Source: a virus. From it: a stretch of 25,769 nucleotides of DNA. The DNA lies in the IMG/VR virus record IMGVR_UViG_3300049020_000084, positions 1 through 25,769 of that record; one strand, given 5' to 3'. Made by a program: the position numbers and the translations under genes. Below the pieces are notes generated by a model. It saw nothing but the letters and a program-made list of their open reading frames with translations. It made no database searches and was not told where the DNA came from. Below are positions 18,728-25,769 of the stretch, piece by piece. Numbering within the stretch: the stretch's first letter is position 1; each line of letters starts with the position of its first letter.

Positions 18728-19156
18728 ATGCTCCCCCTCGACGCACTCGCGACCCGCCTCGTTCAGCTCCACACGGACGTTCTGCGTGACCGTGGCCAGG
18801 TCGCGATTGCTGGCGCCGGGGTGGCGGTCACAGCCCAGCAGCCGGCCGCTGACGCCGCGCGAAACTGCATCGTCATCCAGGCTGCCATGTCGCAGATGCT
18901 CGGCAGAGCGCTCCCGCTCGAGGCTGAGCGGGCTGAGCGCCTCGTCGACATCCTCGTGACCCTCGAGGAGAAGGGCGCCCTCGCCACCATCCGCGTCTGC
19001 GGCTCCGAACTCGTCGGCGTCGAGGACCTCACCGTCGCCACGGACCGCGCCCGGGCTATGCGCGCCCACCTCGTAGCGGAGCTCCAGCGCGCTCTCTCCG
19101 ACGAGCCACCCGTGACGCGCCGGTCGGCACCACCCAGCAGCGCGGAGGCGAGGTAG
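18728..19156 (+). CDS. Hypothetical protein (142 aa)
   Basis: ATG 18728 follows the previous stop by 3 nt with GGAGG upstream. An Ala/Leu-rich helical protein (ARNCIVIQAAMSQMLGRALPLEAERAERLVDILVTLEEKGAL) with a strand pair after it (ATIRVCGSELVGVEDLTVA) and a Ser/Pro-rich tail ending SSAEAR. Unrecognised. It lies between two HTH regulators. Confidence 0.7.
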   Translation: MLPLDALATRLVQLHTDVLRDRGQVAIAGAGVAVTAQQPAADAARNCIVIQAAMSQMLGRALPLEAERAERLVDILVTLEEKGALATIRVCGSELVGVEDLTVATDRARAMRAHLVAELQRALSDEPPVTRRSAPPSSAEAR

Positions 19157-19159
19157 GCC

Positions 19160-19915
19160 ATGGCCCGCACCAAGTCCCTCTCCGTCGAGGAGAACGCCCA
19201 CGTGGTCGATGCGCTCCGCCGCATCGTTGCCGGCTTTCCCAGCCAGGCCGAGGCCGCTGCCGCTCTCGGCATGACGCAGCAGAGCATCTCGCGCGGCATC
19301 GGAGCAGGCCCGGTCGGCGTCGACATGGCGCTGGCCGTCGCTCGGCACCTGGGGGTTGGGTTCGAGGCGCTGATTGGGGGAAGCGAGGCAAAGTCCGGCT
19401 CGAACGGCGCGGGGGAGCGTGTTGCAAGGCGTAGAGGGCCGCGCCCCTCCATCGTTTCGCCCGCACGTCGCGATACGCTGGGGGAGCGCGTCCAGCATGC
19501 GATCTGCGTGCGCGGCATGAGCCTCAACGCCCTCAACAGGGCGATGGGGAAAGGATCTGGGTTCGCGAGCCGCTTTCTGGGGGAGGAACGGCGGCCGCGC
19601 GCTGACACCCTCGCGAAGCTCGCCGCGGCGCTGAACGTCTCGACGGACTGGCTCGCGACAGGCGAAGGCCGCGGGCCCGAGGCGCCTGCCGATGCACTCG
19701 CGCCCACCGTGCGTCAGGTCCACGAGCCTCTCGTTCCTGCCCAGCAGGACGACGAGGCGCACTCCCTCAACCACGTCCTCCAGCGGATGATCAAGGCGGC
19801 CGAGGAGCGAGGTGCGGAGACGGCGCGGCGTGCTGGCCTGCGCAACGCCACCGACGCCGAACTGCTCGATGAACTCCAGAGGCGCCTGTCCGAGCGCAAC
19901 CAGGAGGCGAGGTAG
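19160..19915 (+). CDS. Regulator with two tandem helix-turn-helix domains (251 aa)
   Basis: The first HTH is at about 12-70 (HVVDALRRIVAGFPSQAEAAAALGMTQQSISRGI...LAVARHLGVGFEAL). The second is at about 106-165 (LGERVQHAICVRGMSLNALNRAMGKGSGFASRFLGEERRPRADTLAKLAAALNVSTDWLATG). They are joined by a basic linker (ERVARRRGPRPS). The C-terminal 80 residues are a helical, charged region (LNHVLQRMIKAAEERGAETARRAG) for oligomerisation. Both HTHs are XRE-like but clearly different from each other. A single chain could bind two half-sites. The junctions with both neighbours share a repeated sequence. Confidence 0.8.
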   Translation: MARTKSLSVEENAHVVDALRRIVAGFPSQAEAAAALGMTQQSISRGIGAGPVGVDMALAVARHLGVGFEALIGGSEAKSGSNGAGERVARRRGPRPSIVSPARRDTLGERVQHAICVRGMSLNALNRAMGKGSGFASRFLGEERRPRADTLAKLAAALNVSTDWLATGEGRGPEAPADALAPTVRQVHEPLVPAQQDDEAHSLNHVLQRMIKAAEERGAETARRAGLRNATDAELLDELQRRLSERNQEAR

Positions 19916-19918
19916 TCC

Positions 19919-20536
19919 ATGACGTACGTCGATCAGCAGCAGCGCGACTCCGACGAGGTGCTCACCAGCGCGCCGCCGCTCCCGGCCTTCGACCCCGAGA
20001 AGACCTGGACCGGTGACGAGGAGCAGAGCGAGCTCGACGGCCTGCGCCGGCGCAACGCGTTCCTCGAGCGGCAGGTCGAGAACCTCCGGGAGCAGCTGTC
20101 CATCGAGCGCTCCAAGAAGGTCCGTGTCGCCGCCGCTGAGCTCCGAGCCGATGAGGCCGAGCGGCGCGCCACGGCGTGCGCCAACGTCATCCTCCGCGGC
20201 CTCTCCGGCCTGACCGACGAGCAGGTCGCTGAGGAGTTCGTGCGGCGCTTCAACCCCGAGCGGGTCGAACTCTTGGGTACCGCCGGGCTCGGATGCGCCA
20301 CCATCGAGTTCCGGCGCTGGGTCGCATGGGACCTCGAGGCGGGCGTCGAGTGCGCGAGCGCGGCCGAGGCCATCGTGCGAGCCAAGGGCTTCGCCGGGTA
20401 CGTCACAGGGGACACGAGCATCGTCGTGGACGTCCTCCCCGCTGACCGCCGACCCATACCCACCTCCACCGTTCCCGTTGCCCGGGACGATGCCGGCGAT
20501 CACGCGCTTCAAGATGTCTCCCAGCGGCTCGGGTGA
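19919..20536 (+). CDS. Hypothetical coiled-coil protein (205 aa)
   Basis: ATG 19919 lies 3 nt after the previous stop in a GGAGGCGAGGTAG-type junction. Residues about 36-90 form a strong coiled coil (EQSELDGLRRRNAFLERQVENLREQLSIE, then AAAELRADEAERRA). The following part (RRFNPERVELLGTAGLGCATIEFRRWVAWDLEAGVECASAAEAI) looks folded. Unrecognised. A role as a DNA- or RNA-processing accessory is possible but unsupported. Confidence 0.7.
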   Translation: MTYVDQQQRDSDEVLTSAPPLPAFDPEKTWTGDEEQSELDGLRRRNAFLERQVENLREQLSIERSKKVRVAAAELRADEAERRATACANVILRGLSGLTDEQVAEEFVRRFNPERVELLGTAGLGCATIEFRRWVAWDLEAGVECASAAEAIVRAKGFAGYVTGDTSIVVDVLPADRRPIPTSTVPVARDDAGDHALQDVSQRLG

Positions 20537-20575
20537 GTCGCTGTTCCGTAACCTTTTGCGGGGGATCGAGGACTC

Positions 20576-21079
20576 ATGAGTATCTTCCGTGACAATAAGC
20601 GCAGGTCTCCCACCGGGCAGCGCACCTCTGCGCCCCCGCCGAGCAGCGGCGTCAGTCATATCGCAGATCTTGTGGCAGCCGTTGCCGCCCGCAACGCTGA
20701 AGAGCTGTCGGCCACGTCACCTGTTCACGTGAGCAGCGGCAGTGGAAAACTCGTCAGCCCGGTCAGGCTCGCCGCGCGGCAACGGGCCGTGAAGCTGATT
20801 CGTCAGGCTATCAGCCCGATCTCTCTGGGGGAACTGGCGTGCATCGTTGATGCGCAGCCGCAGCACATCGGCCTGGCTCTCTCCGAGACCGATCCGAGCA
20901 AGCCGTTCGCCGCCGAGAACTTCGTCCTGCTCGCGGAGCGCCGGCCGAAGCTGGTGGGAGGCGTGGTGCGGGCGTTCGTCGGCATGGTCGATGAGGCGGA
21001 TGAGGTCGAGGCCATTGGGCATGACCTTATCCGTCTCGCGCGCGAGATGCGGAGTCGTGGGATGGAGGTGGGACAATGA
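20576..21079 (+). CDS. Probable HTH-containing protein (167 aa)
   Basis: ATG 20576 has a GGGGGATCGAGG ribosome region. The basic, Ser/Pro-rich N-terminus (about 1-60) is probably disordered. Then AARQRAVKLIRQAISPISLGELACIVDAQPQHIGLALSETDPSKPF (about 66-110) has an HTH-like appearance, and AENFVLLAERRPKLVGGVVRAFVG follows. A CII-like or other phage regulator is possible. Preceded by a 39-nt gap; overlaps the next gene by ATGA. Confidence 0.65.
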   Translation: MSIFRDNKRRSPTGQRTSAPPPSSGVSHIADLVAAVAARNAEELSATSPVHVSSGSGKLVSPVRLAARQRAVKLIRQAISPISLGELACIVDAQPQHIGLALSETDPSKPFAAENFVLLAERRPKLVGGVVRAFVGMVDEADEVEAIGHDLIRLAREMRSRGMEVGQ

Positions 21080-21390
21080 GCGCTCTACTGCTGCTGTTCG
21101 GGGTCATCATCGTCTGCGTCGTCTTCATCTTCTCGTTCGGTGTCGTCGTCGGCATGATCTACGAGGGCGCGCTCCGGCCGCGACGCCGCGGCGCTGTCGA
21201 GGTCGCCGTGCGGCGGCTGCTCGATGCTGACGCGGCGCTCGTCCGCACCCGTCCGAGAGAGGCGGAGATCCTCGAGTACGCCGAGGCCCGCGCCAGGGTG
21301 GTGCGCATGGTCAAGTGGCAGTCGCCCTCTGCTCCGGTCCGCGCCGTCGTCCGCCAGGCAGCACCCGCAGCAACGGAGCTCGCATCATGA
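21076..21390 (+). CDS. Single-pass membrane protein (104 aa)
   Basis: ATG 21076 overlaps the upstream stop (ATGA). The N-terminus is a clear membrane helix (LLLLFGVIIVCVVFIFSFGVVVGMIY, about 4-29). It is followed by a basic stretch (LRPRRRGAVEVAVRRLL) and a helical cytoplasmic tail. Probably N-out/C-in by the positive-inside rule. Unrecognised. Confidence 0.7.
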   Translation: MSALLLLFGVIIVCVVFIFSFGVVVGMIYEGALRPRRRGAVEVAVRRLLDADAALVRTRPREAEILEYAEARARVVRMVKWQSPSAPVRAVVRQAAPAATELAS

Positions 21391-21800
21391 TCCGACTCTG
21401 GGGGCTCGTGGGAGCGATCCTGATCGGCTACCACGTGGCGGAGCACCGGCGCGACGTCGCCACGGCGGAGCTCGAGGCGCGGCTGCGTCGCGCCCGCGCG
21501 CGACTCCACGCGGTGCTCTCGGCCGCGAAGCGCATCCGGGGCGAGCGGGACTCGGCGCGCGCCGCGCACCAAGCGGACATGGACTTCGTCCGCGACATCG
21601 AGAAGCACGGGCACACCATCCTCACGGTGGACCACGTGGCCTACCTGCGCTCCGAGCGAGACCGCGCGGCGCAGGCGGATGTGGAGAAGCTCCGGCTCCG
21701 CGGGGCCCTGGAGCTGATCGCGGACGGGTGCGAGGTCCCGCAGCGGATCGCCGTGGAGGCGCTGAGCCGAGAGGAGGACGTGTCATGCGCGATGAACTGA
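21387..21800 (+). CDS. Hypothetical membrane-anchored coiled-coil protein (137 aa)
   Basis: ATG 21387 overlaps the previous stop (ATGA); an upstream in-frame extension to 21315 is rejected. A short N-terminal hydrophobic segment (MIRLWGLVGAILIGYHVA) precedes a long coiled coil (TAELEARLRRARARLHAVLSAAKRIRGERDSARAAHQ). The helical tail contains LRLRGALELIADGCEVP. With the preceding TM protein it forms a coupled pair of membrane proteins, an i-spanin-like topology; no lysis genes were seen. Confidence 0.65.
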   Translation: MIRLWGLVGAILIGYHVAEHRRDVATAELEARLRRARARLHAVLSAAKRIRGERDSARAAHQADMDFVRDIEKHGHTILTVDHVAYLRSERDRAAQADVEKLRLRGALELIADGCEVPQRIAVEALSREEDVSCAMN

Positions 21801-22483
21801 AGGTGCCGCAAGTGTTCGAGCCGGGGGCGCGGGTGGAGTTGGGTGGCCATGCGTGCGTACTGAAGTGCATAGAGGACGGCTGGTGGCGAGGCTTCAACCG
21901 GAGCGGCGTCGTGTTCTCGCTGTGCCACGAGACGACTGCTGCTCTGAGCCTCAACGTCATCGCGCCGGCCCCGCGCGCCGGGCAGCGGTGGGAAGCCGGT
22001 GGGTCAGAAGGCGGTACGTGCTGGGTCGACCGCGAGGATCCGGTGGAGATGGGCCGCTGGCTCCTCGATCGCGGCTACTCCTTCGCCGGCGAGTCCGACG
22101 CCGCACCCGAGACGCTCCGCGCCTCCGAGGCTGCCGCGGTACCGCAGCCGCCGGCCCCCGCTCCCTGGACCCTGACCGCCGCGCGCCGGCTCATCACCGA
22201 GACGATCGCCGCCGCCAAGCCGCGTCGGCCGGAGGCGTTCACGTCGGCCATGTGTTCGCTGTCGGAGGTCGGGACGCCGCACTGGTCCGTCGTCCGCGCC
22301 GTGGCCGCCGCGCTCGCAACGCTCGAGGCCGCGCTGCCCGAGTACGGCGCCGCAGCGGAGTGGCAGATCGCGCGGGCGCGCGCGCTCGCCGAGGACGTGT
22401 TCAGGACCGAGGCTCAGATGGAGCACGTGCCGGTGCGCGCGTGGGTGGCGTTCGAGATGTACGTGGCGAGGAGGTCGAGGTGA
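21785..22483 (+). CDS. Hypothetical protein (232 aa)
   Basis: ATG 21785 overlaps the preceding gene by 16 nt and has GAGGAGG before it. The longer frame to 21224 shadows upstream genes. The N-terminal 70 residues read as a beta domain (VFEPGARVELGGHACVLKCIEDGWWRGFNRSGVVFSL). A Pro/Ala linker (about 122-132) follows, then a helical C-terminal half (RRLITETIAAAKPRRPEAFTS...RALAEDVFRTEAQME). Unrecognised. Confidence 0.65.
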   Translation: MRDELKVPQVFEPGARVELGGHACVLKCIEDGWWRGFNRSGVVFSLCHETTAALSLNVIAPAPRAGQRWEAGGSEGGTCWVDREDPVEMGRWLLDRGYSFAGESDAAPETLRASEAAAVPQPPAPAPWTLTAARRLITETIAAAKPRRPEAFTSAMCSLSEVGTPHWSVVRAVAAALATLEAALPEYGAAAEWQIARARALAEDVFRTEAQMEHVPVRAWVAFEMYVARRSR

Positions 22484-22611
22484 AGCGCGAGCAGGACGAG
22501 CGCGACGACCGCGCCCGCGAGCACGAGGAGCGCCGGGCGAGGCGTAGGGAGACGGACGTCAACTACGGCGCCAGCGAGGAGCAGGTGCCGGCGGAAGGGT
22601 GGGTGACGTGA
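22480..22611 (+). CDS. Small highly charged protein (43 aa)
   Basis: GTG 22480 overlaps the upstream stop (GTGA) behind GAGGTCGAG. The first 26 residues are nearly all Lys/Arg/Glu/Asp (MKREQDERDDRAREHEERRA), then an acidic VNYGASEEQVPAEGW tail. Likely disordered. The coupling at both ends favours a real gene. Confidence 0.5.
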   Translation: MKREQDERDDRAREHEERRARRRETDVNYGASEEQVPAEGWVT

Positions 22612-22778
22612 TGGAGGCGAGCATGAACCGAGACGACAGCGACGACCTGCCCATCGACACCCCCCTGGTGCTGAGCGAGGGGGTGATGGATACGGTGTCC
22701 GATCTGCTTCTGCAGCTTTTCCTTGAGGACGGCGATGCAACAGCTGACGAGTTGGGGGAAGAGCGCCCGGCAGCCTGA
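22611..22778 (+). CDS. Small acidic protein upstream of the recombinase (55 aa)
   Basis: ATG 22611 sits in TGATG with the previous stop. A second ATG at 22623 has an ideal GGAGG 5 nt upstream and may be the real start. The product is acidic (MNRDDSDDLPIDTPLVLSEG, later LLLQLFLEDGDATADELGEE). It overlaps the recombinase start by 44 nt in another frame, so expression of the two is linked. Size and position fit a regulator of the recombinase, but nothing in the sequence shows it. Confidence 0.5.
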   Translation: MEASMNRDDSDDLPIDTPLVLSEGVMDTVSDLLLQLFLEDGDATADELGEERPAA

Positions 22779-24858
22779 TCGCTACTGGGCTTTCTACGTG
22801 CGTGTGACGCAGGAGGAGTCGGTGACGACGGACCTGTCGATCCCGAACCAGATCGCGCGAGCGAAGGAGCTTGCTGCGGCCAGGGGCTGGACGGACTGGC
22901 GCGTCTACGTCGAGCCGCGACACGTCTCCGCCGAGCTCTGGACCGACAAGCGCCCAGCGCTGCGGGATCTCCTCGCGGATGTCGCCGCTGGCCGCGTCAT
23001 CGGCGTCTGCGCCCGCCACCAGGACCGGCTGTGGCGCGGCAGCGAGATCCAGAGCCGCGTGCTCCGCGCGCTCCGCGAGATGAACGTCGAGCTCTGGGAC
23101 TTCGCCGCCAAGTTCGACTACAAGTCAGCGCACGGGCGCTTCTCGCTGCAGGTGCTCGGCGCGGCCTCGGAGCTCGAGGTCAACCTCGTTGCCGAACGCG
23201 TCCGCGAGATGAAGCGCGGCAAGGCGCGGTCCGGGAAGGTCGGCGGGGGCCCGCCGCCGTTCGGCTACACGTCGCAGTCGCGTCGGATGCGCGAGCTCAT
23301 GGCCGGGGGGATGAGCAAGGACGAGGCGTACCGGCAGGCGTGCACGGAGATCCCCGTCGGCAAGCGGTGGTTCATCGACGAGCGTGAGGCCGAGGTCGTC
23401 CGGTTCATGTTCGAGCTCTACACCTCGTCGCAGTACCGCTACGGATGCAAGCGCATCACCCGGCAGCTTCACGCGCGCGGCTACAAGACCCGCAACGGGT
23501 GCGCGTGGCTCGCGAACGCCGTGCGCAAGACGATCAACAACCCGGCGTACGCTGGCTTCACGACGTTCGACGAGCAGGCGTACGAGCAGCGCGCGCCGTC
23601 GCGTCGCCCTCGTCATGCGCAGACGCTGTTCCCAGGCGAGCACCCGCCGATCATCTCGCCCGAGCTCTGGCGCCAGGCCCAGGCGATCAAGACGACCGAG
23701 AACACGGTCAAGCGCGCGAAGCCGGGCCCGAAGGCTAGCGAGTTCACGCTGACCGGTCTGCTTCGCTGCCCGAGCTGCGGCTGCAGGCTGGTCGGTAAGG
23801 CGAGCCCGCACTCGGCGCGCCGGTATTACATCTGCTCGCGTCGGCACTCCGGAGGCCCCGAGCTGTGCTCGTTCCCGCTCGTCGACGCGCTCGGCCTCCA
23901 GCGCGAGGTCTGGGGATGGCTGTATCGGATCCTGCTGTCGCCCGAACTCGTCATGGCGCACCTCGAGCGGCTGGAGCAGAAGCTGGAGAAGCAGCGCCCC
24001 GCGTCGGAGCGTCAGGTCGCTGCCCTGACGAAGCGTCGCGACGACATCAACAGCCGCCTCGGGAAGTACTACGCGAGGTTCGAGGAGTCGTCGGACCCGT
24101 CGCTCGAGGTGACGTTCGCGGACCGCATCCGCGAGCTGAAGGCCGAGCTTGAGGCTGTCGCCGTCGGCCTCGCAGAGCTGAAGGCCAAGGCGGCACCGGC
24201 GCCGAAGCGCCCCACCGTGGAGCAGGTGCGCCAGCTCCTCGCCGCACTCCGGAGGCGGCTCGACGAGCACCCGGAGCAGCAGAAGCCGCTTCTGCAAGAC
24301 TTCCGCCGCGACCACGACTTCCAGGTGTCTGCGATCTCGCACACCGACTTCACGGTCTCGATCGCGCTGCCGGTAGCTCCGCACACGTTCACCGTGGGCC
24401 TGAGGGAACAAGCTGCGGAAAGCCCGAGCCCTCTGACCCACGCAGTTAGGTTGTCTGGCAAACTCCGGATCGAGCCGGAGCCTGACCCGATTGCGATGTG
24501 GGTCACTGCCGAGACGGAGAAGGCCCCGCGCTGCGCGTGCGGCTGCGGCGGGGCCGTCGTCGTCCTGCCGCGTCACCACAGCATGGGTATCCCGCGCTAC
24601 ATCCACGGGCACCATTACCCCAGCCCGAGCCGCCTGATGGGTCTGCACCGCCAGATCGCGGAGGTCCATGCGGCGGGGCTGCTCACCGCGGCCGACGTCG
24701 CGCGCGAGCTCGGCGTGGGCGCGACCACGGTGCGCCGCTACGACGGCGTGCTGTGGCCTGCCGCGATGCGACACGGGACGGGGAACGTGCGCGCCTACAC
24801 GCGCGAGCAGGTGGGAGAGATCCGTTGCGCGCTGAAGAAGCAAGGAGTGATCCGATGA
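22735..24858 (+). CDS. Large serine recombinase (integrase) with Thr at the catalytic position and C-terminal HTH extension
   Basis: ATG 22735 is preceded by GAGGA. The 707-aa product has a resolvase-type catalytic domain (about 17-165). YVRVTQEES carries Thr25 where Ser is the nucleophile in the usual YxRxS, followed by LSIPNQIARA. Also present are ARHQDRLWRGSEI and FSLQVLGAASELEVNLVAERV. The recombinase domain follows (GGPPPFGY, about 180-300). The zinc ribbon is RCPSC (345-348)...YYICSRR and a long coiled coil is at about 400-485, as in phage large serine integrases. Beyond this a CACGCG (600-605)...YIHGHH (622-627) Cys/His element is followed by a MerR-like HTH (LLTAADVARELGVGATTVRRYD, about 649-670), making it longer than typical. 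Expected role: site-specific integration/excision of this element. Confidence 0.88.
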   Translation: MQQLTSWGKSARQPDRYWAFYVRVTQEESVTTDLSIPNQIARAKELAAARGWTDWRVYVEPRHVSAELWTDKRPALRDLLADVAAGRVIGVCARHQDRLWRGSEIQSRVLRALREMNVELWDFAAKFDYKSAHGRFSLQVLGAASELEVNLVAERVREMKRGKARSGKVGGGPPPFGYTSQSRRMRELMAGGMSKDEAYRQACTEIPVGKRWFIDEREAEVVRFMFELYTSSQYRYGCKRITRQLHARGYKTRNGCAWLANAVRKTINNPAYAGFTTFDEQAYEQRAPSRRPRHAQTLFPGEHPPIISPELWRQAQAIKTTENTVKRAKPGPKASEFTLTGLLRCPSCGCRLVGKASPHSARRYYICSRRHSGGPELCSFPLVDALGLQREVWGWLYRILLSPELVMAHLERLEQKLEKQRPASERQVAALTKRRDDINSRLGKYYARFEESSDPSLEVTFADRIRELKAELEAVAVGLAELKAKAAPAPKRPTVEQVRQLLAALRRRLDEHPEQQKPLLQDFRRDHDFQVSAISHTDFTVSIALPVAPHTFTVGLREQAAESPSPLTHAVRLSGKLRIEPEPDPIAMWVTAETEKAPRCACGCGGAVVVLPRHHSMGIPRYIHGHHYPSPSRLMGLHRQIAEVHAAGLLTAADVARELGVGATTVRRYDGVLWPAAMRHGTGNVRAYTREQVGEIRCALKKQGVIR

Positions 24859-25583
24859 GCCTCACCGTTCACGAGCGCGACCTCCAGGACGCCTACTGGC
24901 GTGACCGCGCCCACGGGATGGACCCCGAGGAGGTCGAGCACTGCCTCGGGCTCTTCTACAGCGAAGCGGGGCAGACGTGGGTGGCCGACTTCCTCACGCA
25001 GAGCCACGCCGCATGGAGCTTCTACGACGCCTACGCGTTGCACACGCTGCTCTCGTGGTGGCTCGACGGGTTCGTCTCGTTTGCGCACGTCACCGTTGGT
25101 GTGGCCCCGACGTGGGACCGGTTCGTCGAGGAGAACAACGCCAGGCTCGCGCGCCTCCCTGTCGGCTTCCGCGCCACATTCGCGCCCACTGGCGGCTTCG
25201 GGTACTGCGACGACGGGCAATTCGAGTGGACCGAGCCGCTCCGGTTTCGCCAGCGCAGCAGCGACGGCGCGACGGACATCGTCGTGCAGCCAGGCTCTCT
25301 GCCCATGGAGGTCGGGCATACGAAGGCGAGCCGGACGATCCTCCACATCGTCTGCGACTGCGGCCTGGCTCGCTGGCCGTACAACGCGAAGCACATAGCG
25401 CTGTGCCTGGTCACCGACGCCGGCGTTCACGCGTTCGCTTCGAACGACAACCAGCGGCGCCCGCGAGCCAAGGGCGACCTCACTGCGGCGCTTGATGCAG
25501 TTCACGCGACTCGCGCCACGGGCGCCGCCTGCGCTGACCTCGGCCTGACCACCTCGCGCGGCGCGACTGGAGGTGGCCGGTGA
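24855..25583 (+). CDS. Hypothetical protein (242 aa)
   Basis: ATG 24855 overlaps the recombinase stop (ATGA) with AAGGAG upstream. It is rich in aromatic residues (FYSEAGQTWVADFLTQSHAAWSFYDAYALHTLLSWWLDGF, about 37-75) and ends in an Ala/Arg-rich tail. The centre has GGFGYCDDGQFEW and LHIVCDCGLARWPYNAKHIALCLVTDAGVHAF (about 166-196). Unrecognised. Coupling to the recombinase suggests co-expression. Confidence 0.7.
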   Translation: MSLTVHERDLQDAYWRDRAHGMDPEEVEHCLGLFYSEAGQTWVADFLTQSHAAWSFYDAYALHTLLSWWLDGFVSFAHVTVGVAPTWDRFVEENNARLARLPVGFRATFAPTGGFGYCDDGQFEWTEPLRFRQRSSDGATDIVVQPGSLPMEVGHTKASRTILHIVCDCGLARWPYNAKHIALCLVTDAGVHAFASNDNQRRPRAKGDLTAALDAVHATRATGAACADLGLTTSRGATGGGR

Positions 25584-25769
25584 GCGCGCCCGTTCACCTG
25601 TGCGACGACGGCGGCCAGCCGGACATCCGGATCGCCTGCGACCAGCACTGGGGAACGCCGGCGTGGGGCAGGGACGCTCATCGCGGTCTGCCCGATGGCG
25701 TCTACCGTCTCGACGACGGCCGGTCCTACGCCTTCGACCGCGCGCTGGTGACGTGCACGGCGTGCACCC
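25580..25769 (+). CDS. Hypothetical protein, 3' end outside the window
   Basis: GTG 25580 overlaps the upstream stop (GTGA) with GGAGG upstream. The visible 63 residues include CDDGGQPDIRIACDQHWGTPAWG and end with VTCTACT, the first half of a probable Cys-pair zinc ribbon. Continues beyond the right edge. Unrecognised. Confidence 0.6.
   Translation, partial: MSAPVHLCDDGGQPDIRIACDQHWGTPAWGRDAHRGLPDGVYRLDDGRSYAFDRALVTCTACT

Noticed and set aside
18404-20659. A 751-codon open frame on the minus strand
   Set aside because: It runs antisense to six rightward genes with good starts, ribosome sites and HTH domains. Long antisense frames are expected at this GC content, and its translation has no recognisable domain.
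22723-22735. TTG at 22723 as recombinase start
   Set aside because: ATG at 22735 has GAGGA at proper distance; the TTG overlaps that ribosome site.
23125-24843. A 572-codon open frame on the minus strand
   Set aside because: Antisense to the serine recombinase, whose domains are unmistakable; the minus translation is low-complexity Arg/Ala/Leu/Val.

Overview
The window looks like the early region of a temperate phage or phage-derived integrative element. The host is a very GC-rich bacterium with frequent GTG starts and long spurious antisense reading frames. A myxobacterium or similar high-GC deltaproteobacterium-like host fits, but this is inference from composition and style only. No chromosomal housekeeping gene, tRNA or rRNA was recognised. 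Neither element boundary is visible: the first and last genes both run off the window.

The layout is lambda-like. A control switch lies at about 17.1-18.7 kb. It holds a leftward XRE-type repressor (17895-18407), a leftward ImmA/IrrE-like protein whose HExxH site is degenerate (17213-17833), and a rightward Cro-like HTH gene (18455-18724). An identical 19-bp sequence, CGTTAACGTTTGGAAACGA, occurs once in the leftward early promoter and once in the rightward early promoter. Both promoters read TTGACG-17-TAACGT, with the -10 inside the palindromic core. A third, inverted, imperfect copy lies just upstream of the leftward promoter. This is a self-consistent repressor/operator circuit.

Leftward arm (17120 down to 1): about 41 tightly packed genes, most joined by ATGA/GTGA/TGATG overlaps. 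In transcription order there is first a block of small unknown and zinc-ribbon proteins (17.1-12.2 kb). Next comes a recombination cassette: a PolB-like 3'-5' exonuclease, a YqaJ nuclease, RecT, and a protein with an SSB-like acidic tip. A 239-bp non-coding stretch with two strong hairpins follows. After it come micro-membrane genes, including a pair of 23-aa paralogous peptides, and a TrpF-like TIM barrel. More small unknowns follow, then a DUF5131 (Gp37/Gp68) protein, a MazG-like pyrophosphohydrolase, a sigma-70-family factor with its own probable promoter, and a SLOG (YspA-like) protein with a probable DUF488 domain. The sigma factor could switch on later genes beyond the left edge.

Rightward arm (18455 to 25769): the Cro-like gene, a protein with two HTH domains, several small unknown and membrane or coiled-coil genes, and then a large serine recombinase (22735-24858). 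The recombinase is unusual in having Thr at the catalytic Ser position and a C-terminal Cys/His plus MerR-like HTH extension. Two further coupled genes follow, the last truncated by the window.
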